From contig CAJXRU010000004.1 in assembly GCA_913060565.1 (NCBI GenBank), positions 1-64,000 of the forward strand: a stretch of DNA of 64,000 nucleotides. Reading direction: 5' to 3'. This DNA is from an uncultured Gammaproteobacteria bacterium. GTDB taxonomy: Bacteria > Pseudomonadota > Gammaproteobacteria > Enterobacterales > Psychrobiaceae. A model generated the notes under the pieces. The model did not search any database and had not been told where the DNA came from. It saw nothing but the letters and a program-made list of their open reading frames with translations. Position 1 is the stretch's first letter, and every line of letters begins with the position of its first letter. The translations under genes were made by a program, and so were the position numbers. Shown here in pieces: positions 57,231-64,000 of this stretch.

Positions 57231-57677
57231 CTACTCCTCTTTCGCTGAATTTGAAATCAGCGTATGCATATCAACAAAGGTGTTTTTAACGGGTGCTTTA
57301 GTATCTTGCTGAGTCACATGACACTGATTACAAAAATAACGACGCGGTGAAATCTCCGCTAAAAAGTTACCATCGCGATTCATGTAATGCGTCACACTGA
57401 TCATGGTTGCCTGCGATTCACTGACTCTCGTTCTGCTATGGCAAGACATGCATTTATTAACATTTTTATTGATCTGATAACCGCGTATCTTATGGGGAAT
57501 GATTGGCGGTTGCATTGGATAGTTTCGCTGCAACTTCTTATCATTGTTTATCACCATTGGAATTCGCTGTGGTTTGATATTTTCAAGAATCTCACCATCG
57601 CGTAACTTGCTAATTTTTTCTGCACTTACAGCAGTCGATAATAACGCTATAATAAGGACAATTATATAATTTTTCAT
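57231..57677 (-). CDS. napB: Periplasmic diheme cytochrome c NapB
   Basis: This is the small electron-transfer subunit of periplasmic nitrate reductase. It has 148 residues, a signal peptide of about 19 residues ending at VSA, and two haem sites, CMSCH (about 77) and CNQCH (about 116). Distal histidine ligands are present around PPIIPHKI and VTHYMN. It is adjacent to napC and 3 bases from napA. Confidence 0.95.
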   Translation of the reverse strand: MKNYIIVLIIALLSTAVSAEKISKLRDGEILENIKPQRIPMVINNDKKLQRNYPMQPPIIPHKIRGYQINKNVNKCMSCHSRTRVSESQATMISVTHYMNRDGNFLAEISPRRYFCNQCHVTQQDTKAPVKNTFVDMHTLISNSAKEE

Positions 57678-57680
57678 AAT

Positions 57681-60173
57681 TTACACCTTCTCTATCTTAA
57701 CGGCACATTTCTTAAAATCAGTTTGTTTTGATAGTGGATCAGTCGCATCGAGTGTGAGCTTATTTACCAAACGGCTCGCATCAAAAAATGGAACAAATAC
57801 CAACCCTTTTGGTGTCTTATTACGACCACGCGTTTCTACGCGAGTAATAATCTCACCGCGTCGAGAGCTGATCTTAACTTCGTCACCACGGCGCATATTA
57901 CGCGCTTTAGCATCATCAGGATGCATGTAAACCAGTGCATCAGGCATCGATTTGAATAACTCTGGAACGCGCTGTGTCATTGAACCTGTATGCCAATGCT
58001 CGATAACACGGCCGGTACATAGCCACATGTCGAATTCTTCATCTGGCGATTCGGCTGGCGGCTCGTATGGCAACGCGAAGATGACCGCTTTGCCATCTTT
58101 CTTACCGTAGAAATCATAGTCACTACCTGGCTTGGCATAAGGATCACTTCCTTCCTTAAATCGCCATTGTGTTTCTTTACCGTCAACAACAGGCCAACGC
58201 AGGCCACGCTCTTTGTGATAGCGATCATACGGTGCTAAATCATGACCGTGATCACGTCCAAAGGCCGCGTATTCTTCAAATAGCCCTTTTTGAATGTAGA
58301 AACCAAATTCTCTCGCTTCATGGTTTAGGCGATCTTCAGGTACTTCATCTAAGCCGTATTTGTTAACGTTGCCGTTTTCAAATAGCACTTGATACATAGT
58401 TTTGCCTTTATGCTCAGGCATTGCATCCAGTAGTTCCGCAGGCCATACTTCTTCGATGTTAAAACGCTTTGAGAATTCAACAACTTGCCACATATCTGAA
58501 CGTGCTTCACCCGGTGCTTCCACTTGTTGATACCATGTCTGTGTACGACGCTCGGCATTACCGTAAGCCCCTTCTTTTTCAACCCACATTGCAGTTGGTA
58601 AGATCAAATCAGCTGCTTGTGCAGACACCGTTGGGTAAGGATCAGATACCACGATAAAGTTTTTAGGATTGCGATAACCCGGCATCGCTTCTTCGTTAAC
58701 GTTTGGACCCGCTTGCATGTTGTTATTACATTGCACCCAATAGAAGTTCAATTCGCCGTCTTTTAGCTTTCTATTTTGCACTACCGCGTGATAACCCGGT
58801 TTTGCAGGAATAGTACCTTCGGGAAGCTTCCAAATTTTTTCAGCGTAATCACGGTGTTCTTTATTTTTAACCACCATATCAGCTGGTAAGCGATGTGAGA
58901 AAGTACCCACTTCACGAGCCGTACCACAGGCTGACGGTTGGCCTGTTAATGAGAACGGGCTGTTACCCGGTGTAGAAATCTTACCGGTTAATAGGTGAAT
59001 GTTGTAAACAAGGTTATTAGCCCAAACACCACGCGTGTGTTGGTTAAAGCCCATAGTCCACAGTGACATGACTTTAGTTTTAGGATCGGCATATGTTTTT
59101 GCTAAATCGATTAACTGTTTAACCGGTACACCTGAGAGCTCTGATACTGACTCAGCAGTGTAAGTGCTAACAAATTTCGCGTATTCGTCAAAGCTAATTG
59201 GTTTAGATTTACCAGAGTTCGGATTTTTAGCTTTCTTTTGCAGCTCGTGTTCGTCGCGCAGGCCGTAACCGATGTCAGTGTCACCCATTCTAAAATTAGT
59301 GTGTTTGTTGACAAAGTCTTTGTTTACATGACCGTTTGAAATAATGTAATTGGCGATAAAGTTTAAGATAGCCAAGTCAGTTTGCGGCGTAAAAATCATG
59401 CCAGAGTCGGCTAAATCAAAGCTGCGGTGTGTATAAGTTGATAACACGTTAACTTTTACGTGTGGCGAGCTTAAGCGGCGATCGGTAATGCGAGTCCATA
59501 AAATGGGATGCATTTCTGCCATGTTTGAGCCCCATAATACAAAGGCATCGGCGTGCTCAAAATCATCGTAACAACCCATTGGCTCATCGATACCAAAAGT
59601 TCTCATGAAGCCACCTACCGCTGATGCCATACAATGACGTGCGTTAGGGTCGATATTGTTTGAACGAAAGCCAGCCTTCATTAACTTAACGGCCGCGTAG
59701 CCTTCCATCACCGTCCATTGACCAGAACCAAACATGCCTAGGCCTTTAGGACCTTTTTCTTTTAATGTTTGCTTGGCTTTATCAGCCATGATGTCAAATG
59801 CCATGTCCCAGCTGATAGGCGTGAAATCACCGTTTTTGTCATACTTACCATCTTTCATGCGCAAAAGCGGCTTGGTTAGACGATCCTTGCCATACATAAT
59901 TTTTGACAGGAAGTAACCTTTCACACAGTTAAGTCCTTTATTCACAGGTGATTTCATATCACCGTGAGTAGCAACGACTTTACCGTCTTTAGTGGCTACA
60001 TTAATAGAACAACCCGTGCCACAAAAACGACAAGGTGCTTTGTCCCATTTGAGGGCCGTTTGATCTTTTGCAGTGATTAAGTTGCTTGCCGAAGCAGGTA
60101 ACACAATACCCGCAGCGCTAGCTGCACTGGCGGCCGCTGTGGCTTTCATAAAATCACGTCTAGATAATGACAT
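57681..60173 (-). CDS. napA: Periplasmic nitrate reductase catalytic subunit NapA
   Basis: This molybdenum enzyme reduces nitrate to nitrite in the periplasm. It has 830 residues. A twin-arginine signal (SRRDFMK, then an Ala-rich stretch to about 30) exports it folded. The [4Fe-4S] cluster cysteines are Cys48, Cys51, Cys55 and Cys83 ([13 protein letters not shown]), and the molybdenum ligand is Cys181 ([11 protein letters not shown]). Two bis-MGD binding regions follow, with the C-terminal molydopterin domain at about 700-825. It is preceded by its chaperone napD (17-base gap) and followed by napB and napC. Confidence 0.97.
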   Translation of the reverse strand: MSLSRRDFMKATAAASAASAAGIVLPASASNLITAKDQTALKWDKAPCRFCGTGCSINVATKDGKVVATHGDMKSPVNKGLNCVKGYFLSKIMYGKDRLTKPLLRMKDGKYDKNGDFTPISWDMAFDIMADKAKQTLKEKGPKGLGMFGSGQWTVMEGYAAVKLMKAGFRSNNIDPNARHCMASAVGGFMRTFGIDEPMGCYDDFEHADAFVLWGSNMAEMHPILWTRITDRRLSSPHVKVNVLSTYTHRSFDLADSGMIFTPQTDLAILNFIANYIISNGHVNKDFVNKHTNFRMGDTDIGYGLRDEHELQKKAKNPNSGKSKPISFDEYAKFVSTYTAESVSELSGVPVKQLIDLAKTYADPKTKVMSLWTMGFNQHTRGVWANNLVYNIHLLTGKISTPGNSPFSLTGQPSACGTAREVGTFSHRLPADMVVKNKEHRDYAEKIWKLPEGTIPAKPGYHAVVQNRKLKDGELNFYWVQCNNNMQAGPNVNEEAMPGYRNPKNFIVVSDPYPTVSAQAADLILPTAMWVEKEGAYGNAERRTQTWYQQVEAPGEARSDMWQVVEFSKRFNIEEVWPAELLDAMPEHKGKTMYQVLFENGNVNKYGLDEVPEDRLNHEAREFGFYIQKGLFEEYAAFGRDHGHDLAPYDRYHKERGLRWPVVDGKETQWRFKEGSDPYAKPGSDYDFYGKKDGKAVIFALPYEPPAESPDEEFDMWLCTGRVIEHWHTGSMTQRVPELFKSMPDALVYMHPDDAKARNMRRGDEVKISSRRGEIITRVETRGRNKTPKGLVFVPFFDASRLVNKLTLDATDPLSKQTDFKKCAVKIEKV

Positions 60174-60190
60174 AGTTAACTCCTAACTGA

Positions 60191-60439
60191 CTAATTAGTT
60201 TCATCACAGTATTCGTGGTACACAGGTGATAAATTCAATACACCTGCAACATTTGTTATTTGCTCAAATCCATCAACAATACCCCGCTGCGACTCACTTT
60301 CTAATGTGACAATGATGCGTCCTTTGCCGTCATCACCATGAATGTCACATGAAGATAATTCTGACAATCGGCTCATCACTTGCGCTTGCTCATCGGGGTA
60401 GGTGTATGCAATAAAGCTGGCTACATGATATTCACTCAT
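60191..60439 (-). CDS. napD: NapD chaperone
   Basis: This is a small ferredoxin-fold chaperone of about 82 residues that binds the Tat signal of NapA and holds it back until cofactor loading is finished. The conserved N-terminus is MSEYHVASFIAYTYP. The start ATG at 60439 overlaps the end of napF by 8 bases and has GGAG-like GGAGCG upstream (AAGGAGCGCTTCA); the frame extends 21 codons further but without family support. Confidence 0.92.
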   Translation of the reverse strand: MSEYHVASFIAYTYPDEQAQVMSRLSELSSCDIHGDDGKGRIIVTLESESQRGIVDGFEQITNVAGVLNLSPVYHEYCDETN

Positions 60440-60932
60440 TGAAGCGCTCCTTTGTTGTTGTAATATTGATTGCATTGGGTGGACAAATTGACACACAGGC
60501 ACCGCAGCTATTACAGGCGTCTAGGTCAATGTCGGGTTTAGGGATCCGCTCACTAAAGAAATCGAATTTAATGGCAACTTCATCACACACATCCCGGCAT
60601 GACTGACAATAAATATCATTAGCTGCTAGACATTTATCGCTAATTGCAATGTCCGTCAAAAAAGGTTTGTTGACTGTTTTATCCAGAGCGTTAACTTGGC
60701 AAACATCACTACACTTTTCACAGAATGTGCATTCGTCATTTACAAAGTTGACTCGAGGAAAGCCGCCACTACCAATTTCAATGATCTTCGTTTCACAGGC
60801 GTCAACACATTCATTACAGCGCGTACACTGGTCAATGAAGTATTGCTCTCCTGCGTTATAAGGCGGACGAAGTGGCAATTCCTTTGATACACTTGCACGC
60901 AAGAAACTTCGTTTTGCGTAATCGATCGCCAC
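60432..60932 (-). CDS. napF: Ferredoxin-type protein NapF
   Basis: This cytoplasmic iron-sulfur protein assists NapA maturation. It is 166 residues with a start GTG at 60932. It shows several [4Fe-4S] cysteine motifs: CTRCNECVDACE (about 35), CTFCEKCSDVCQ (about 68), CQSCRDVCD (about 110) and CNSCGACVSICP (about 142). The N-terminal RRxxL-like stretch of other NapF proteins is here AKRSFLRASV. It overlaps napD by 8 bases and lies 3 bases from napE, so it is second in the operon. Confidence 0.93.
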   Translation of the reverse strand: MAIDYAKRSFLRASVSKELPLRPPYNAGEQYFIDQCTRCNECVDACETKIIEIGSGGFPRVNFVNDECTFCEKCSDVCQVNALDKTVNKPFLTDIAISDKCLAANDIYCQSCRDVCDEVAIKFDFFSERIPKPDIDLDACNSCGACVSICPPNAINITTTKERFNE

Positions 60933-60935
60933 TAT

Positions 60936-61094
60936 TTATAACCCCGGCGGTCCATAGATAATTTGTGACATCCAGATAATAAAGCCGTACCCACCCATAA
61001 AGGCGATACTTAATACTGGAAATAACACAACGGTTAAAAACAAAAAGACTCTGAGCTCTTTGCCTTTGTTGTTTACTTGATTTTCATCGGTCAT
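60936..61094 (-). CDS. napE: Small membrane protein NapE
   Basis: This 52-residue inner-membrane protein is the first gene of the nap operon; it is too short for many gene finders. The sequence starts MTDENQVNNKGKELRVFLFL, has one or two membrane helices (about 16-45: LTVVLFPVLSIAFMGGYGFI), and ends in the family motif WMSQIIYGPPGL. The length and motif match NapE of E. coli relatives. Its function is not known. The ATG is at 61094 and the stop 3 bases before the napF GTG. Confidence 0.9.
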   Translation of the reverse strand: MTDENQVNNKGKELRVFLFLTVVLFPVLSIAFMGGYGFIIWMSQIIYGPPGL

Positions 61095-61115
61095 TACTTA
61101 CTTCCTCACATCGTA

Positions 61116-61226
61116 TGTTAACTATTTGTTAACTACCTTAAGTAAATTTTTCAGTACTTTATCCTAGTTGTATCATGAAAGACCACAGACTTAATAAGTG
61201 AATAAACTAAAGTTGTTTTAAATCAA
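61116..61226. promoter_or_regulatory. Divergent nap-moeA control region: FNR-like half-matching box and tandem repeat
   Basis: TTGTTTTAAATCAA (61213-61226) matches the FNR consensus TTGAT-N4-ATCAA at all but one arm base and is 119 bases before napE. Two direct repeats of TGTTAACTA (61116-61124 and 61127-61135) are one helical turn apart, 22-41 bases before napE. A NarP-type 7-2-7 site was not found. This is compatible with oxygen-controlled nap expression. Confidence 0.45.
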
Positions 61227-61317
61227 TTTAGCCGTGTTTTTTAGATGGAATTGGTTGGGAAACCGATGGGGTTCCGCCATAATTGCCCTCGTTAACCGAT
61301 TCACATGAGTAGTTAGA

Positions 61318-62550
61318 ATGTCTTGTTGCGATGCCACTGGCTTGCTGTCGATTACCGACGCAATAAAGAGAATGAAAACGATTGCTAATAACAATAAATC
61401 ATTGTTATCCCTTGATATAAAACGTGCTTACGGTCACACATTGGCTGAAGACGTTATTTCTAATGTCCAGGTCCCACCACAGGATAATTCGGCAATGGAC
61501 GGTTATGCCATCAATCATATTGGATGTGATGAACAACACCCCTATCGACTCGTTGGTCAAGTACTTGCTGGCCAAACCTACGATGGGATATTGGCAGCTG
61601 GAGAGTGTGTTCGGATCATGACAGGCGCTAGTGTACCGGCTGGAACCCAAGCGGTGGTTATGCAAGAAGATGCCATCAAAGAGCAGCAACAAGTCACTTT
61701 TAACAAAAAAATAACATCAGGCCATCACATTCGCCGCGCAGGCGAAGACATCGCTAAAAATCAAACCGTTTTAACAACTGGAACTGTACTAAATGCAGCT
61801 CAGTTAGGGCTGTTATCTGCTGTTGGCCACGGTCAAGTCAATGTTGTTAAGCCACCAAAGGTTGGTATTTTTGCAACCGGCGACGAATTACTTAGCCCAG
61901 GGGAGCATCCTAAAGCAGGCCACTTGTATGAAAGCAATCGCATTGTGTGTGCGACTAAGCTACGCGCACTCGGTTGTGAGGTCATTGATTATGGCATTAT
62001 TGAAGATAAAAAATCGGCATTGGTTCACGCTTTTAATCAAGCCGCCGAGCAATGCGATGTTATTATTACCTCGGGCGGTGTATCAGTTGGCGATGCTGAC
62101 TTTGTCAAAGACGTACTCGTTGAAAACGGCAATATCGATTTTTGGAAAATAGCCATAAAGCCTGGTAAACCCTTCGCGTTTGGTCAATACCGTGACAAGT
62201 TATTTTTTGGTCTTCCCGGAAACCCTGTTGCCAGCTTTGTTACCTTTGACATTTTAGTCGCACCAATTTTAAAACACCTTCAAGGCCAGCAAGACACGTC
62301 ACTGCTAACCCTTAACGCGACTAGCCATTGCGATATTAACAAGCGCGGCGGCCGTGTCGATTATCAGCGCGGCTACGCATGGCACGAGAGCGGGCAATTA
62401 ATGGTTAAATCGGCCGGCGCGCAAGGCTCTCATATTTTATCGTCATTAAGTCAGGCCAACGCTTATATCGTACTTAACGAGCATCAAGAAACTATTGCAT
62501 CTGGTGATAGCGTTTCTGTGATACTTTTTGATAGTATCTATCCCAAATAA
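61318..62550 (+). CDS. moeA: Molybdopterin molybdotransferase MoeA
   Basis: This cytoplasmic enzyme inserts molybdate into adenylated molybdopterin. It has 410 residues (E. coli 411). Landmarks are DNSAMDGYA near 60, the MPT-binding motif TSGGVSVGDADFVKD near 245-260 and GLPGNPVASFVTFD near 300. It is divergent from the nap operon and precedes moaB by 31 bases. The pairing with napA, mobA and moaB brings molybdenum cofactor synthesis and use together. Confidence 0.95.
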   Translation: MSCCDATGLLSITDAIKRMKTIANNNKSLLSLDIKRAYGHTLAEDVISNVQVPPQDNSAMDGYAINHIGCDEQHPYRLVGQVLAGQTYDGILAAGECVRIMTGASVPAGTQAVVMQEDAIKEQQQVTFNKKITSGHHIRRAGEDIAKNQTVLTTGTVLNAAQLGLLSAVGHGQVNVVKPPKVGIFATGDELLSPGEHPKAGHLYESNRIVCATKLRALGCEVIDYGIIEDKKSALVHAFNQAAEQCDVIITSGGVSVGDADFVKDVLVENGNIDFWKIAIKPGKPFAFGQYRDKLFFGLPGNPVASFVTFDILVAPILKHLQGQQDTSLLTLNATSHCDINKRGGRVDYQRGYAWHESGQLMVKSAGAQGSHILSSLSQANAYIVLNEHQETIASGDSVSVILFDSIYPK

Positions 62551-62581
62551 CAGGGTTTTAGCCCACCATTAAGGATTATTA

Positions 62582-63121
62582 ATGTCACATCAAGCAAGCG
62601 AATTTGTACCATTGAATATTGCGGTATTAACTATTTCAGACACTCGCAACGAAGAAACAGACACCTCTGGTGCCCTCCTCGTTAACGAATTAACAACAAG
62701 CGGTCACAATGCTTATGCCAAGGCTATAGTACACGATGACATCTATGATATTCGCGCTGTGGTTTCCCAATGGATTGCTGACAGTAATATTCACGCCGTT
62801 GTCAGTACAGGTGGAACGGGGTTCACTGCGCGTGATAATACACCAGAGGCAATGTCGGTATTATTTGATAAGAATGTAGAAGGCTTTGGTGAGTTATTTA
62901 GACAAATTTCATATGATGAAATTGGGACATCTACCGTGCAATCTCGTGCCCTTGCAGGCATGGCTAATCGCACTGTTATCTTCTGTCTACCAGGTTCAAC
63001 CAATGCTTGTCGCACCGGCTGGAATAAAATCATTAAAGAGCAATTAGACGCAAGTCATCGCCCTTGTAACTTTGTGCCCCATTTAAACCTTGCACAAGAC
63101 ACCTGCGCAACTCGCGATTAG
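62582..63121 (+). CDS. moaB: Molybdenum cofactor biosynthesis protein MoaB
   Basis: This 179-residue cytoplasmic protein of the MogA/MoaB family is thought to adenylate molybdopterin before metal insertion. The active-site motif is STGGTGFTARDNTPEA near 76-91 and LPGSTNACRTGW near 137-148. It follows moeA by 31 bases with AAGGAT seven bases before the ATG, and converges on the NIF3-family gene with a 4-base gap and no obvious terminator. MogA is the alternative; length and N-terminus favour MoaB. Confidence 0.93.
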   Translation: MSHQASEFVPLNIAVLTISDTRNEETDTSGALLVNELTTSGHNAYAKAIVHDDIYDIRAVVSQWIADSNIHAVVSTGGTGFTARDNTPEAMSVLFDKNVEGFGELFRQISYDEIGTSTVQSRALAGMANRTVIFCLPGSTNACRTGWNKIIKEQLDASHRPCNFVPHLNLAQDTCATRD

Positions 63122-63125
63122 ATGA

Positions 63126-63884
63126 TTATGCAGGATTGTCGATGTCGATAAACTCGACGTCGACGCCTAATTCCTTAGCCACAAACTCACCTAATGCTTT
63201 AACACCATAGCGCTCTGTCGCATGATGACCCGCGGCGAAAAAAGCCATGTTGTATTCACGTGCTAAATGAATGGTTTGTTCAGAAACTTCGCCACTAATA
63301 AATGCGTCAATACCCTGCTCACCCGCCATTTCAATAAAACTTTGACCGCCGCCACTACACCAAGCAACCGTGCGAATTGCTTTGTTAGCATTGCCTTCAA
63401 CTAATGGCGCGCGATCAAGTGACTGCGTAATACTTGCCGTTAACTGAGCGACTGTCTGCGGTGTTTCAAACTCCCCCTTGACCGCGACGCTTACCGGATT
63501 TCCAATTTCTAACCCTTGTATATTACTAATGCCAAAACGCTTTGCTAACTGAGCATTATTTCCGAGCGTCGGGTGAATATCTAACGGCAAGTGATAAGCG
63601 ATTAAATTAATATCAGCCATTAATAAGCTCTTAATACGCTTGTGCTTGAGGGATGTAATGGTTTGGTTTTCGCCTTTCCAAAAATAACCGTGATGTACTA
63701 ATAGCGCATCCGCATTAGCGGCTATCGCGGCATCAATAAGTGCTTGCGAGGCGGTAACGCCAGTGACAATTTTCTTTATCTGTCCATTCCCTTCAACCTG
63801 TAAACCGTTTGGGCAATAATCCTTTATCTTATTCGGTTCTAAAATCTGCTCTAACGAAGTTAGAAGGGTCTCACGTGAAATCAT
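63126..63884 (-). CDS. ybgI: NIF3/YbgI family dinuclear-metal protein
   Basis: This is a 252-residue protein of the NIF3 (YbgI/YqfO) family, which forms a toroidal hexamer with two metal ions per subunit. Metal ligands are visible in LLVHHGYFW near 63-64, HLPLDIHP near 97 and AAGHHATERYG near 217-221, with a Glu in ISGEVSEQ. The biochemical role is unsettled; some members have been called GTP cyclohydrolase-like by annotation only. It converges with moaB. The remaining bases to the window end (63885-64000) show no feature I can support. Confidence 0.92.
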   Translation of the reverse strand: MISRETLLTSLEQILEPNKIKDYCPNGLQVEGNGQIKKIVTGVTASQALIDAAIAANADALLVHHGYFWKGENQTITSLKHKRIKSLLMADINLIAYHLPLDIHPTLGNNAQLAKRFGISNIQGLEIGNPVSVAVKGEFETPQTVAQLTASITQSLDRAPLVEGNANKAIRTVAWCSGGGQSFIEMAGEQGIDAFISGEVSEQTIHLAREYNMAFFAAGHHATERYGVKALGEFVAKELGVDVEFIDIDNPA

Positions 63885-64000
63885 AGGTTTTAACTCTCGA
63901 TGTTTTTACGTAGTGTAAAAGTCCTTCCCATCAAAGTCTATCCTCAATGGTGAGTTCCCAATAAATGAGTGCTCTAGCAGCCCCTAGCAGAAATTAACTG

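Noticed and set aside
61095-61317. NarP 7-2-7 binding site in the nap promoter
   Set aside because: TACCTTAAGTA near 61133-61143 resembles half of the pattern only; the second heptamer and spacing do not fit.
1-64000. CRISPR arrays, prophage, tRNA or rRNA genes, restriction or toxin-antitoxin modules
   Set aside because: No regular direct-repeat array, phage structural gene, cloverleaf or typical defence gene was recognised on either strand.

Overview
The window looks like a chromosomal segment of a marine gammaproteobacterium of the order Alteromonadales, most likely near Colwellia/Thalassotalea. This is inferred from protein resemblance, AT-rich intergenic DNA and gene order; no database search was run. 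Nearly all DNA is ordinary single-copy chromosome. There are no rRNA or tRNA genes, prophage, insertion sequence with transposase, or CRISPR array. The only mobile-looking item is a possible short TA-flanked inverted-repeat element at 3290-3446.

Layout. 1-3270 (minus): ABC exporter, ATPase plus a giant permease running into an M1-peptidase-like domain cut by the window edge. 3596-5703 (minus): PadR regulator and PspC-type envelope protein behind a perfect 19-bp inverted repeat. 5866-7709: oxidative-stress group (2-Cys peroxiredoxin, monothiol glutaredoxin GrxD, divergent iron superoxide dismutase SodB). 8099-16323: prkA-yeaH-spoVR operon, then fadR, nhaB and dsbB, joining two gene groups that lie apart in E. 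coli. 16380-29468: an accessory catabolic locus. 29621-33347: ycgN, an MltB-like protein lacking the catalytic glutamate, ycgL, and divergent minCDE. 33488-42882 (minus): rnd, fadD, a hydrolase, an M50 protease, a small unknown, tsaB, yoaA and glnS. 43054-48117: an OmpA-family porin, an aromatic/aspartate aminotransferase and a ToxR/CadC-like membrane regulator with repeats. 48236-52918: ppsA, its regulator ppsR, and aroH. 53131-55995: a chemoreceptor. 56039-63121: periplasmic nitrate reductase napEFDABC with mobA, and divergent moeA-moaB for the molybdenum cofactor. 63126-63884: a NIF3/YbgI protein.

The most interesting part is 16380-29468. It holds a TonB-dependent receptor, a lipoprotein M14 carboxypeptidase, a lipoprotein N-acyl-D-amino-acid deacylase, an NhaC-family transporter, a LysR regulator, a D-glutamate N-acetyltransferase (DgcN) and an N-acetylglutamate racemase (DgcA), followed by a secreted CapA-like metallophosphoesterase-fold protein. 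Three promoter regions carry near-identical LysR-type T-N11-A palindromes (consensus TATAAC-N5-GTTATA): between the receptor and the transporter, before dgcN, and before capA. This ties the outer-membrane import genes, the D-glutamate pathway and the CapA-like gene into one putative regulon. My reading is a scavenging system for D-glutamate-containing peptides or polymers, either peptidoglycan stem peptides or poly-gamma-glutamate. The DgcN-DgcA core is known; the extended locus and the CapA link are inferred here.

Most other genes form conserved operons. Their Rho-independent terminators are visible and listed. Several starts were placed by Shine-Dalgarno spacing and family alignment rather than at the most upstream start codon.
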